Shown here: positions 17,692 to 27,494 of the stretch, piece after piece
How the letters are laid out: every line of letters begins with the position of its first letter
Numbering within the stretch: the first letter of the stretch is position 1
DNA from: Pseudoalteromonas sp. Z1A8
Lineage (GTDB): Bacteria > Pseudomonadota > Gammaproteobacteria > Enterobacterales > Alteromonadaceae
NCBI RefSeq assembly: GCF_011378855.1
Contig: NZ_WTLB01000012.1
Coordinates: 29,033 to 93,032 of the forward strand
Direction of reading: 5' to 3'
DNA length: 64,000 bases
Made by a program: the position numbers and the translations under genes
The notes under the pieces: model-generated
What the model was told of the DNA's origin: nothing
Database searches by the model: none
The model's input: the letters and a program-made list of their open reading frames with translations, nothing else

Positions 17692-18741
17692 TTATAAAAC
17701 GCCGCGACGCTCTTGGTCGCGTTCGATTGATTCAAATAATGCTTGGAAGTTACCTTCGCCAAAGCCACCATCATCAACGCGTTGGATCATTTCTATAAAG
17801 ATTGGACCGAATAAGTTTTTAGAGAAAATTTGTAATAAGTAACAATTTTCACTTTGGCTATCTACGAGTATCTGATGCTGACGAATTTTTTCTTTGTCTT
17901 CTGCAACCCAAGGTACACGGTCAAAAATAGTGTCGTAGTACTCTGGAATAATATCCAAAGTAGCGATTGTTGATTTATCAAGCTTATCAAGAGAGCTTAC
18001 TAAATCATCTGTTAAAAATGCTAAATGTTGAACGCCTGGGCCGTTGTATTCGCCAAGGTATTCGTCAATTTGGTTGTTATCGTTACCTTTACCTTCGTTT
18101 ATTGGAATAGAGAAGGTGCCACAAGGTGATTTTAGTGCATACGAAATAAGCGCTGTTTTTTGACCTTTAATGTCAAAGTAGCGTACTTCTGTAAAACCAA
18201 ATACGTCTTTATAAAAGTTAGCCCATTTTTCCATGGTGCCTTTATAAACGTTATTAGTTAAATGATCGATTCGGATAAAGCCTTTATCTTCTACAACATT
18301 TTGCGTTTCTAAATCTTCAAAATCACTTTCGTAAATAGTGCCTTTGTCGCCAAAATTTTCAATAAAGTAAATTAGGCTGTCGCCAATGCCATAAATTGCA
18401 GGGTAAGGCATGTTTTTATGTGTTGAATCAGTGGCTGGTTTTGCACCACGCTCTACTGCAGTTTCAAATGCTTTTTGCGCATTCTCAACACGCCAACCCA
18501 TTGAACAAATAGCAGGACCATGGCTTTTAGCAAATTCGGCAGAAAAACCTTCACGCTCGTTATTCAGTAAAAAATGAATATCGTTTTGGTTGTAATAAAC
18601 AATGTCTTTACCTTTGAATTTTTTAAGCTTAGAGAAGCCAAAATCAGTAAATACTTTATCCATATAATCAGCATCAGGTGTTGCGTATTCGGTAAATTCA
18701 ATACCGACTAAACCTAAATAGTTATTTACTTCACTCATCAT
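17692..18741 (-). CDS. hpd: 4-Hydroxyphenylpyruvate dioxygenase
   Basis: 349 residues with two vicinal-oxygen-chelate halves. The iron ligands are visible as His160 (RIDHLTNNV), His239 (VQHLAFLT) and Glu317 (FIEMIQR). The C-terminal gating segment GFGEGNFQALFESIERDQ is intact. The enzyme converts 4-hydroxyphenylpyruvate to homogentisate with O2. GGGAG before the first of two consecutive ATGs supports the start. A terminator follows. If homogentisate dioxygenase were absent, homogentisate would accumulate as pyomelanin, but fahA next door suggests a full pathway encoded elsewhere. Confidence 0.96.
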   Translation of the reverse strand: MMSEVNNYLGLVGIEFTEYATPDADYMDKVFTDFGFSKLKKFKGKDIVYYNQNDIHFLLNNEREGFSAEFAKSHGPAICSMGWRVENAQKAFETAVERGAKPATDSTHKNMPYPAIYGIGDSLIYFIENFGDKGTIYESDFEDLETQNVVEDKGFIRIDHLTNNVYKGTMEKWANFYKDVFGFTEVRYFDIKGQKTALISYALKSPCGTFSIPINEGKGNDNNQIDEYLGEYNGPGVQHLAFLTDDLVSSLDKLDKSTIATLDIIPEYYDTIFDRVPWVAEDKEKIRQHQILVDSQSENCYLLQIFSKNLFGPIFIEMIQRVDDGGFGEGNFQALFESIERDQERRGVL

Positions 18742-18855
18742 TATTACTCCCGCAATTAAGCACTGCGATTATGTGTTGTTGTCATATTGCAGTAGATAAT
18801 TAACCAGATTTTTGATTTGGGGAAGAGGGGAGCGCTATTTAGTAAATGTGGTATG

Positions 18856-18873
18856 TGTAAATTTAATAGGACG
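18856..18873. promoter_or_regulatory. Weak TyrR-box-like sequence upstream of hpd
   Basis: TGTAAA-N6-AGGACG has a perfect left half and keeps the paired G and C spaced as in TyrR boxes (TGTAAA-N6-TTTACA). The right half otherwise fits poorly, with 8 of 12 positions in total. It lies about 115 bases upstream of hpd, and tyrR is in the window. Chance occurrence is quite possible. Confidence 0.2.
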
Positions 18874-18979
18874 GTTATTATAAAGTTACGCGTTTGTAAT
18901 ACAGTTAAGTGAAATGAAGAAATATACCATAGGATTGAATGGTGAGTTTTAATTCTTAATTTGTTGTTTTTAAATGATA

Positions 18980-19013
18980 AAAAGGAGGTTTGATCTGCGT
19001 TAAACCTCCTTTT
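18980..19013 (-). terminator. Rho-independent terminator of the metallophosphoesterase lipoprotein gene
   Basis: Twelve-pair perfect stem AAAAGGAGGTTT / AAACCTCCTTTT with a ten-base loop. TTTTT follows on the minus strand, 30 bases past the stop. Confidence 0.88.
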
Positions 19014-19042
19014 ACAATGAACAAGCTAAAGCCTACTTGTAT

Positions 19043-21790
19043 TTAATTGTTTACACTTTGAGAGGCGTTACCAAAGAACTTGTTTCGCTGCTCTATCCAT
19101 AAATTAGTTTTTATTGCTGGAGCTGCTTTGTAGTGACGTTCAATCGTTTGATTTAACACTCGCGTTGGCTGTTCAAAGGTTAATTTTTGTTGTGCAGCGC
19201 CCATACTTTTAATTTCATCTCTGGTCATGGCACGGCCAGCATAGAGTAATGCATTTAAATAACCTGGTCGGGTTTCGTAGTTATTATCTGTAAATAACAG
19301 GATTGTTTTATCAAGTGCCCATCGACGGTTTATCTCGCCTTCCTCTTTAACACCTGCTAGTTCACCATCTACGTATATTTCAAATACACCATTTGTTGGT
19401 GCGGCATAAAATACAAATGCAATACGATGCCAATCACCTGGCTCAGTATCGCCAAAGTAGCCACTGCTGCTGGTTGCTTCACCATACCCACCGTCTGGGC
19501 TTGCAAATATATCAGCGTCATCTGTATCGTAGTTTTCGGTATCGGCTTGGATTATCGCGCGGTAAATATCGTTTGTTTCTAATGGCCAGTTTATATCCAT
19601 AACTATTGTGTAGTCTGACACTAATCCGTCATTTTTAAAGTCTCCATTTGCAGCTGTATTTAACGTAATTAATAAGCCTTCTGTTGGAGAATGACGAGTA
19701 AAAGCCATTACACCAGAAGGACCATCAGTTAAATCGGCAATATTAAGATCAGTGGTTGTCTCATAGCGTGTATCTTCTGGGCCCCAACCGTCATTTTCTG
19801 GGTCAAAGTAGCTTAAAACAGATGGACCTGAGTCTGGAATTAGTGGGTTTGTTGGATCGTCAAAGTTCCAAGTTGTTATATTTGCAACATCTTGGCAAGC
19901 ATTAAGCTGTGTGTCTGTATCAAGGTGAAGACATTGCGTTGTTCTAAAGCGTGCGTATTGATCAAGTAGCCACCATGCTTCGGCAATTGGCTTTACATCA
20001 TTAAAAGTAACACTGCTAAAAAATAAATCTGGATTAAGTGCCGCACCTTTAAATAAAGCGACATTATAATTTGTCGTTACTTGAATATCTTCTGGCTTTA
20101 ACACAAACCAATCGGGTTGGCTGGCAATCATTGTGTTTAAATCAGTGCCTGTAACGGTTACTTGATACAGTGAATTAAAGCCAGGTGTGTTTGAAGGCTG
20201 TCTTTCAACATAAAATGCTTTGTGAAAATCTTCTTGTGTAACAGTCCCTGGCGTCCATCTTTTTTGCACAAGCTCAGGGTTGAGCAGTGCTGCATTAATT
20301 GAGCTTGAATGTTTAGTTGCAAGTGCAGTAATACCCGCAACTTCAAAGTCACTTGGATAGTTTTCTGAAATGGCAATTTCTGTATCTGCATCGGGTGCGT
20401 AACGTCCCATTATTTCATCGATGGCTAGCTTGGTTTCTTCGTCGGGCTCTATAGATGATCGTGTATCTACATGTTGATTATTGTAACGACTTAGTGTTTT
20501 ATTGGCAGTATTAAAGATCAAGTTTAAATCGGTGACACCGCGTGCATAAAAATCTGGTTGAATGATTAAAGCGTTATTATCAAGCTCTATAAAATCCTCA
20601 CCACCATGAGTATGCCCACCAAGTACTAAGTCTATACCCAGTACATTAGTTGCTATCTCAACATCAGTTCCTTTGCCCAAGTGGCTTAGCATAATCATGT
20701 AATCAACGTCATCACTGTATTGGCTTACAATACTTTGTGCGATTTGTTGCCATTTCCAACTCATTTTAAATTGTTTTATAAAGTCAGGAATAGGGTCGTT
20801 TTCAATTGGTTCGTCAAGCTCATCCCATGGTACCGACGTCATCCCAAACACACCTAATGTTATGCAACCAACCTGTACCTTAGCAAAGTCGACACCACCA
20901 AAATTCTGACTGTTTTCTCCCTCAAAGCGGGTATTACTGGCAAGTACAATGGCATTATCGTCTTGTGAAAATTCAAGTAGTTTTTCAGGGCCCCACGCAT
21001 AGTCATGGTTCCCTAAAACACGTAAATCAAAAGCCATTAGCTTTACGGTTTCATCAGAGGCTAACCCTTGTGATATTTGCTCTGCTACAGTTCCTTTTTC
21101 GTAGTCATCGCCACCATCGGTGAATAATGTATGCGGTGATTCGCTTAGCGCTTTTTTATAATAAGCCTTAATGCGACTAAAATATTGTTCTTGATACCCA
21201 AAGCGAGAATGCATGTCGGCAACGTGCACAAACCTTACAGATTGCTCTGTTGCATTAGCATCACATGTTGGGCCAACATCAGAAAACGCCACCGTACGTT
21301 GCATTTCTATTGCATAGCTACCTAGTTGGTTTACTTGTGCACTAACAAAGCCTTGCGATACAGTTGAATTAGTAATGCTTGACCAAGAGTCTCCGCTTAA
21401 ACGAGCAATAGTTAATTGGCCGCCTAATATGTAGTCGTCAGGTATTTTTATAGTGACAGTCATTGGGCTAGAAAGTTGAAGTGTATCTGGGGTAAGCGTA
21501 TGTATATCTGAAATGATATTTTTTGCTTGATTACTCTCATCAAGAACTAATTTTTCGTAGGTTATTTCAGTATCGCTAGCCACTATTTCGCCAGGAGCAT
21601 TGATAGCAAAGTTACCTTCATCTAATGACGTTTGTAAGCCATTAGCATTGGTAATAATTAAACCGCTAGGTTCGGGTTCTACAGGGTCATTTGGATTTAC
21701 TGTAACTTGATCATCACCGCCACCACAGGCAGATAAAAAAATAAGGAGAAATACTATTAGAGTGGCACGTGATAACGTTAATAAATGCAT
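19043..21790 (-). CDS. UshA-like metallophosphoesterase/5'-nucleotidase lipoprotein with C-terminal LamG-like domain
   Basis: 915 residues. The lipoprotein signal ends in lipobox L-S-A-C followed by GGGDD. An N-terminal Ig-like or beta region spans about 40-175. The calcineurin-like domain has Asp192-x-His194 (VADMHSR), TDGGDD near 225, Asn261-His262-Asp263 (LGNHDY), MLSH near 364 and GHTH at 392-395. It is followed by the 5'-nucleotidase C-terminal substrate domain. The last 200 residues form a concanavalin/LamG-like module (GDWHRIAFVFY, FEIYVDGELAG). UshA relatives release nucleosides or phosphate from nucleotides at the cell surface, and the added module may bind glycans. This domain combination is unusual to me. 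Flanking terminators show it is transcribed alone. Confidence 0.82.
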   Translation of the reverse strand: MHLLTLSRATLIVFLLIFLSACGGGDDQVTVNPNDPVEPEPSGLIITNANGLQTSLDEGNFAINAPGEIVASDTEITYEKLVLDESNQAKNIISDIHTLTPDTLQLSSPMTVTIKIPDDYILGGQLTIARLSGDSWSSITNSTVSQGFVSAQVNQLGSYAIEMQRTVAFSDVGPTCDANATEQSVRFVHVADMHSRFGYQEQYFSRIKAYYKKALSESPHTLFTDGGDDYEKGTVAEQISQGLASDETVKLMAFDLRVLGNHDYAWGPEKLLEFSQDDNAIVLASNTRFEGENSQNFGGVDFAKVQVGCITLGVFGMTSVPWDELDEPIENDPIPDFIKQFKMSWKWQQIAQSIVSQYSDDVDYMIMLSHLGKGTDVEIATNVLGIDLVLGGHTHGGEDFIELDNNALIIQPDFYARGVTDLNLIFNTANKTLSRYNNQHVDTRSSIEPDEETKLAIDEIMGRYAPDADTEIAISENYPSDFEVAGITALATKHSSSINAALLNPELVQKRWTPGTVTQEDFHKAFYVERQPSNTPGFNSLYQVTVTGTDLNTMIASQPDWFVLKPEDIQVTTNYNVALFKGAALNPDLFFSSVTFNDVKPIAEAWWLLDQYARFRTTQCLHLDTDTQLNACQDVANITTWNFDDPTNPLIPDSGPSVLSYFDPENDGWGPEDTRYETTTDLNIADLTDGPSGVMAFTRHSPTEGLLITLNTAANGDFKNDGLVSDYTIVMDINWPLETNDIYRAIIQADTENYDTDDADIFASPDGGYGEATSSSGYFGDTEPGDWHRIAFVFYAAPTNGVFEIYVDGELAGVKEEGEINRRWALDKTILLFTDNNYETRPGYLNALLYAGRAMTRDEIKSMGAAQQKLTFEQPTRVLNQTIERHYKAAPAIKTNLWIEQRNKFFGNASQSVNN

Positions 21791-21871
21791 ATACTGCTGT
21801 CCCTGAGTCTATTCAATAATCAATCAGGGCATAATATCAGTTAACGAGAGTGGGGCAAAGTTGAATAAAAA

Positions 21872-21898
21872 ATTCCCCCATAGACGCTATGGAGGAAT
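21872..21898 (-). terminator. Terminator downstream of the POT transporter gene
   Basis: ATTCCCCCATAG-ACG-CTATGGAGGAAT has eleven of twelve pairs, and TTTTTATTC follows on the minus strand. Confidence 0.75.
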
Positions 21899-21935
21899 GT
21901 TTAGGTTATGTTGTTATATTTAAAATAAACAACAA

Positions 21936-23429
21936 TTAAGAGACTTTCTCTTCTAACCCTTGTTTTTCCCATACTTTAGCTTTAAAAGTCATTAGGACTA
22001 AAACAACACCAACACCAATGCTAAATAATGCAATTTGTAAGTATAAGTTAGGAATTTCATCAACATTGTTCGGATCGAAATTACCAGCAAGTAAGCCTGC
22101 AATAATATTACCGATTGAGTAAGTTAATACAAACACACCCATCATTTGACCAGTGTAACGTTTAGGCGATAACTTACTTACCGCACTTAATGCTACAGGG
22201 CTTAAACAAAGCTCACCCACAGTATGTAAAAAGTACGTAGTAACAAGCCAGTAAGGCGCTACTTTTAAGCCTTCAGCTGCGTAATGAGCCGCCATAAACA
22301 TAACTAAAAAGCCTGATGCCATGATAATTAAACCAATTGCACACTTAACGCTATAGCTAGGTGACACTAGGCTTTTAGATAAGTTAATCCAAAGCGCTGC
22401 AAAAAATGGCGATAAAGCAATAATAAATAGTGAATTTAATGATTGAAACCACGTTGTAGGGATTTCAAAAGTACCAATAAGACGGTCAGTATAGTCGCGA
22501 GCAAACAAGTTTAATGATGAACCCGCTTGTTCAAAGCCAGACCAAAAACATGCAGATGCAATACATACTAAAAATAGTGCCCACATTCTTTGTTTTTCAG
22601 CATCTGTTAATTTACCTGTAAAGTAAATAACACCAAAATAAACAAAAAAGATAATCGTGAATACAACAGCAACATAGCCTGCAACCACTGTTGGGTTGAT
22701 TACAATTGCGCCGGTCATTGCAGCCGTAGTAACTGCAGCTGCAGCAATTATAAATACAGCAATACCACCCCAGGCGCGAGAAGTGCCTTTAGGACCTAAT
22801 GGATTAGCTGGTAAAGCGCTGTGCTCAGGTAAATTACTAAGTGAGCGTTTATACTGCACCAAACCAATAGCCATACCAACAGCTGCTGCACCAAACGCCC
22901 AGTGCCAACCTACGTTTTCCATAAAGTAACCACAAACGTAGTAACCAATTAAAGAACCTAAGTTAATACCCATGTAGTAAATAGCGTAACCGCCATCACG
23001 ACGCTCATCAGCATCACTGTATAGTTGGCCGACCATTGCGCTGATATTTGGTTTTAGTAAACCAGTACCTGTTGCTACAAATATTAAGCCAATGAAGAAA
23101 GAATAATCATGTGGAATAGCCAAAATAATATGACCAATCATAATGATTATACCGCCATACCATACTGCTTTTTGACCACCAAACAATCTATCTGCTAGCC
23201 AGCCACCTGGTAAACCTAAAAAGTATACCGCACCTGTGTATAAACCATAAATTGCAGCAGCTGAGGCAACAGTAAAGGCTAAACCTTCTTCTTGTAAGCT
23301 TGCTGTCATGAATAATACGAGCATAGCTCGCATACCGTAATAACTCATTCGTTCCCACATTTCAGTGAAGAACAATGTTGAAAGTCCTTTAGGGTGGCCA
23401 AACCAGCCACTATCTGGAGCTGAACTCAT
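21936..23429 (-). CDS. POT/PTR-family proton-dependent oligopeptide transporter
   Basis: 497 residues with about 14 predicted helices. The helix-1 signature FFTEMWERMSYYGMRA contains the ExxERxxYYG motif used for proton coupling and peptide binding, and the second family signature lies in the GGWLADRLFGGQKAVWYGG loop. It imports di- and tripeptides with protons (DtpA/YdgR type). It is single-gene, with its own terminator. In a peptide-scavenging marine bacterium it would work alongside the Dcp-type peptidase in this window; that link is only functional inference. Confidence 0.92.
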   Translation of the reverse strand: MSSAPDSGWFGHPKGLSTLFFTEMWERMSYYGMRAMLVLFMTASLQEEGLAFTVASAAAIYGLYTGAVYFLGLPGGWLADRLFGGQKAVWYGGIIIMIGHIILAIPHDYSFFIGLIFVATGTGLLKPNISAMVGQLYSDADERRDGGYAIYYMGINLGSLIGYYVCGYFMENVGWHWAFGAAAVGMAIGLVQYKRSLSNLPEHSALPANPLGPKGTSRAWGGIAVFIIAAAAVTTAAMTGAIVINPTVVAGYVAVVFTIIFFVYFGVIYFTGKLTDAEKQRMWALFLVCIASACFWSGFEQAGSSLNLFARDYTDRLIGTFEIPTTWFQSLNSLFIIALSPFFAALWINLSKSLVSPSYSVKCAIGLIIMASGFLVMFMAAHYAAEGLKVAPYWLVTTYFLHTVGELCLSPVALSAVSKLSPKRYTGQMMGVFVLTYSIGNIIAGLLAGNFDPNNVDEIPNLYLQIALFSIGVGVVLVLMTFKAKVWEKQGLEEKVS

Positions 23430-23675
23430 ATTTACTTCCTAACTTTAAGTATTGTTATGATGGCCTTATAATTTTTTGCTTTAGCTATTTTAGAATTTGT
23501 AACCACTAAAATGCTCGACCATCAGTATATTATTTGTAGCTAAGATAATGATTTGCTATATGGCAGTAACACCACAAGGTAAGAGACACACCCTTATCCT
23601 AGTTACAATTGCGCTCAAGTATACATATACCTTAGTGCTAGGGGAAGTGTTCGCGGTATATCACCTTATGCCAAG

Positions 23676-26600
23676 TTAAAACTCAGCATAAGGAATAATA
23701 GGAGTACCCGGGAACTCAAGTGTTCCGTACACAGGATTAAAGTAATAACGTATATAAAGCTGACCAAAATTTGGTTCGTAAAAGTCAGAGCGATCAATAG
23801 CTAAGTAACCACCAAAGAACCAATTAGGCGTTATTCTATACTCAAAACTACCTTCAAGATTATATGAAACACCAGAACTTGTTTCACCTTCAAATACAGG
23901 ATCAACACCTGTTATTGACTCTCTATCATATGCAGCTATTTGCAAATCGCCATCGTTAGGGAAAAAGTCAATAGACTGAATTTTTGTTTGCGAATAAGAA
24001 ACACCGGTTTTTAATCGATAAACAAAATCATCTCCCCAACGCGCGTCATAAGTGAGTGGCACAGATAAGCCTACATAGTTTTGTGGGCTGTAATAACCAC
24101 CATGGCCCCATGTTTCTTCACTTAAATTATACTTATATGCCCAATGTAATAAGCTAGCGCCTGCGGTAAATTCACGCTCTTGATTGCTAATAACACGGTA
24201 GTAAGTGCCGCCCATCATACGGTAGCGTTGGTTGTCTTTTACATTTTGACCTTTATAAAGAGTAAAGTCGGCGCTTGACCAAAAACCCCATTTGCCGCCT
24301 AAGTCATGCGATACATTAGCAGTTAGGCCTGTAGAGCGAACACCACCCCAAACTTTACCTGTTCTTACATCTTTAAGACCTGCATAAGAAAGTACTGAGC
24401 TTGTAACTGGGCGTTTTTCAAGTTCTAGGCTGTATCCAAAGTCGCCAAAACTGTCTGCGTAATTTACACCCCATACAATGTCTTCAATTAAAAAGCCAAG
24501 TGGGGTTGTACCTACATCAACACGCCAGTTTTCATTTTGCCAACCAATACCCACATCTACACCACTTTCCTGTGGTGTTACTTCATCAATTGAACAGGTA
24601 AAAATACACAGAGCACCTTGCCCGTAGCGGCTGCCTGCAAATTGTTCATCAAAGCGCGTTGTTTGTGCACTAATAGTTGTAGGATCTACTTTAATAAACC
24701 CTTGGCCTTGCCAAAGTGGAAAATAAGCTTCAATCGGGACTAAGCCCGCACCAAGTGTTGCTTCGCTTTCAGTACTTGTTTGTCCACTAAAGTTAACACC
24801 AATGGCAATGTAGGCTTGGTTTTTGTTTTGCTCGTTTATTAGCTCTCGTTTAGCACCGTTTACATACCATTCGTCGTTTTCATCTATTTTTGAAAGCGCC
24901 CCGTAAAGCTCTTTTTCATTTAATGTACGATTAGGAAACAGGGTTTGCGCGTACCAAGATTGTGCTTGTTCGGTTTCGTTAAATTTGCTGGCTACTTGAG
25001 CGCCTAAATAACGTAGTTCTTGATCGTTGGGTGACTTTTCAACTAGTTGCTTAGCTAAGTAAAGTGCATCCCCTGAGTAATTAAACTCATTAAGAGATGA
25101 CATGATTTGGCGTTGTAAATAACCTTCTTGCGACGTGGTTTGCGTAATCGCTTTTTGTGTTACTTCTTTTGCTTGAAAGTCGTCTCCAAGTTCTAGATAT
25201 GTATTAGCAATAGCGAGTAGTGCTTGAGGCTCTATGGTTTGTTTGTTTTGTACTTTTTGTTGATACAAAATAACAGCCGCTTCGCGCTGTTCAAGTGCTA
25301 AGTTTGCATTAATAAGGGCAGTAGTTGTTGCTGGAGTATTTTTATATTTTTGATCCAGCTGATTAAGCTTAGCGATTAAATCACTACCATTGTAATACTG
25401 AGTAATATAGCTATTTTGTAGCTGTACATATTGAGTTGTTTCGTTTTCAGTTGCGCTCTCTGGTAGTACGTAATTTTCAAACCATTGCTTCGTTTTACTC
25501 TCATCGCCCTGATCTAAAAGCCATTCACCATAAAGTGTATGCCAATAAGCAGAAAGCGAAGGCTCAGCTTTCAGTGCTTTGTTTATAAGTTTTATAGCGT
25601 GCTTTTTTTCGTCGATTCTATACCAGCTTCGTGATAACTCAGCCTGCATAGCAGGTGTTAAGCTCTGTGCTTCTAAGTTACTTAAATGATAAATAGCAGT
25701 GGCTTTATCTTTAGCGTCAAGGTGGCGCTCACTTTGTGTTAAAGATTCATTAAGTTGCAGCTGCTGTTCAAGCGCAATAATGTCTTTATCTCTGGATTTA
25801 AATGGAATGTACTGCAAGGTTTTAATAGCACCTTGATAGTCATCAAGAGAGCGTAAAAAAAGCGCGTGGCTGTAACGAATCTGAGGGTTTAACGGAAATT
25901 GCCACAGCACATTATTAAATAAAGCGCGGGCCTCTTCTGTAAGCCCCTTTTGTTGGTATATAAAGGCTAAATCGTAGTATAACCAAGGCTGTTCTGGCGC
26001 TATTTCAATAGCGTCTTTTAATACTTTTTCGGCTTGCTCTAAATCTCCCGACTGTGCAAACGTATTTGCCTTTGCGCGGTACTGACTGCTTAAAGAGACA
26101 GAATAAGATTCTTTAATTAGTTTCTTTTGATTAAACGATAAGCTGTTATAAAAAGAGGTTAGGGCTTTTTCATTCTGCTCTAATTCAGCTATTTCAAGTA
26201 GGCCTATTAAAGCGCTGCTATTAAGTGGATCACTTTTTAAAACAATTTGATAAGTAAGAGCTGCTTGTGAATATTGTCCTTGAGCAAATTGTAATAAACC
26301 TCTGTTATATACTACGGTATTAGTTTCTTGTCCTAAGGTAGCTGCTAAATCGAGCTTAAGCTTAGCCGTTTTAAACTCTTTATTATTAATAGCATTTTTA
26401 GCTTCGCGTATATAAAGCCAAAGCTTCGCTGTTTTTGCAAGCTCTTGTAGTGTTTCACGCTCAGCGAACTCAGTTGTGTACTTTTGTGCACGAGTAAAAT
26501 ATTGATACGACTTTTGGTTTTCACCAAGGCGTAAATAGAGTGTGCCAAGGCTTCGCATTATAGCGCCGTCTTGCGGGCGGCCTCTTAAAGCTTTTAAAAG

Positions 26601-27494
26601 TAGAGGTTCTGCGGCGGCAAGTTTATTTTTCTCAAGTAATCTATCGCCCCTAACCCAAAGCTGATAGGCAGGATCAGCAAGCAGTGTTTGGCGTTTTTTA
26701 TAATCTTTTAGAAAATCTTGATATTGTAACTCACCTTTACTACTAAAAGGATAAAGAGTGAAATAACGCTGATACTGCTTAACTGTATCATTCGTTAAAG
26801 GCATTTCCGACAAAGCCCCAAGCCAAATGTATTCAACTTCATTTATAAAAGTAGGGCCAGCGCCATATTTACTTAAAATATCAATAGCTTTCTTATCTGT
26901 AAGATTACGCCTAAGTAAGTGGCGTGCATAAGCAACTTCTACCTGCGCAATACTTGGATAGTTTTGAGCTAATTTATCATAGCCTTTCTTAACACTTTCC
27001 CATTGGTCGCTGTCTTGTCCGTACCAGCTTAAATGCTCAAGTTCGTAATCTAATGTAGGGTAAACGTTTTTAAAAATTTGATTATAGATTTCGCGAGCTT
27101 GTTCATAACGACCGGCACGAGCGAGTAATCTAGCTTGTTGAATTGAAGATTTGTCTTTGCCTTCAGTACGAGAAAGTACTTTTAGCTTTTCAACGCACGG
27201 AGCCTGTTTGATAAGCCCATTATCTATTTTACTTAGTAATTGGTTAGCTTTCGCTGATTCGCCATTAGCAAAATCATAACGCGCTACCGCGCACTGTGTT
27301 TCTATGCGGGCAGGTGCAATAGCAACTAACTTTCGTAAGCTATCTTCAACTAGTTTATTATTTTGCTGTGCTTCACCAATACCTATTTGGCTTAGTAACC
27401 AATCAACAGATTGCGTATCAATATCGTTGACTGTGTTAGCGCTTAATCCAGAGCTAAGCGCTAATGTGCAAGCTAGGGCAAACCTTAACGGCAT
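23676..27494 (-). CDS. bcsC: Cellulose synthase outer-membrane subunit BcsC
   Basis: 1272 residues, slightly longer than the enterobacterial protein. A signal peptide (about 1-19) is followed by a long array of tetratricopeptide repeats (about 30-920) spanning the periplasm. A C-terminal outer-membrane barrel (about 940-1272) ends in Phe, with the BcsC C-terminal blocks VGIGWQNENWRVDVGTTP and GGVRSTGLTANVSHDLGGKWG. BcsC exports the glucan. Its ATG lies 10 bases inside bcsZ with GGAG upstream, so the genes are coupled. It is the last gene of the minus-strand bcs operon, and I see no good terminator after it. Confidence 0.94.
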   Translation of the reverse strand: MPLRFALACTLALSSGLSANTVNDIDTQSVDWLLSQIGIGEAQQNNKLVEDSLRKLVAIAPARIETQCAVARYDFANGESAKANQLLSKIDNGLIKQAPCVEKLKVLSRTEGKDKSSIQQARLLARAGRYEQAREIYNQIFKNVYPTLDYELEHLSWYGQDSDQWESVKKGYDKLAQNYPSIAQVEVAYARHLLRRNLTDKKAIDILSKYGAGPTFINEVEYIWLGALSEMPLTNDTVKQYQRYFTLYPFSSKGELQYQDFLKDYKKRQTLLADPAYQLWVRGDRLLEKNKLAAAEPLLLKALRGRPQDGAIMRSLGTLYLRLGENQKSYQYFTRAQKYTTEFAERETLQELAKTAKLWLYIREAKNAINNKEFKTAKLKLDLAATLGQETNTVVYNRGLLQFAQGQYSQAALTYQIVLKSDPLNSSALIGLLEIAELEQNEKALTSFYNSLSFNQKKLIKESYSVSLSSQYRAKANTFAQSGDLEQAEKVLKDAIEIAPEQPWLYYDLAFIYQQKGLTEEARALFNNVLWQFPLNPQIRYSHALFLRSLDDYQGAIKTLQYIPFKSRDKDIIALEQQLQLNESLTQSERHLDAKDKATAIYHLSNLEAQSLTPAMQAELSRSWYRIDEKKHAIKLINKALKAEPSLSAYWHTLYGEWLLDQGDESKTKQWFENYVLPESATENETTQYVQLQNSYITQYYNGSDLIAKLNQLDQKYKNTPATTTALINANLALEQREAAVILYQQKVQNKQTIEPQALLAIANTYLELGDDFQAKEVTQKAITQTTSQEGYLQRQIMSSLNEFNYSGDALYLAKQLVEKSPNDQELRYLGAQVASKFNETEQAQSWYAQTLFPNRTLNEKELYGALSKIDENDEWYVNGAKRELINEQNKNQAYIAIGVNFSGQTSTESEATLGAGLVPIEAYFPLWQGQGFIKVDPTTISAQTTRFDEQFAGSRYGQGALCIFTCSIDEVTPQESGVDVGIGWQNENWRVDVGTTPLGFLIEDIVWGVNYADSFGDFGYSLELEKRPVTSSVLSYAGLKDVRTGKVWGGVRSTGLTANVSHDLGGKWGFWSSADFTLYKGQNVKDNQRYRMMGGTYYRVISNQEREFTAGASLLHWAYKYNLSEETWGHGGYYSPQNYVGLSVPLTYDARWGDDFVYRLKTGVSYSQTKIQSIDFFPNDGDLQIAAYDRESITGVDPVFEGETSSGVSYNLEGSFEYRITPNWFFGGYLAIDRSDFYEPNFGQLYIRYYFNPVYGTLEFPGTPIIPYAEF

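Larger units (their letters stand above)
18742..19042. other. 301-base gap between hpd and the metallophosphoesterase gene
   Basis: It contains the upstream region of hpd, a weak TyrR-box-like sequence and the terminator of the preceding gene. I see no coding sequence and no clear -10/-35 pair. Confidence 0.6.

Noticed and set aside
23664..23693. Inverted repeat CCTTATGC / GCATAAGG across the bcsC stop codon, considered as operon terminator
   Set aside because: The loop is large and no T-run follows on the minus strand. It may be chance or a weak mRNA structure.
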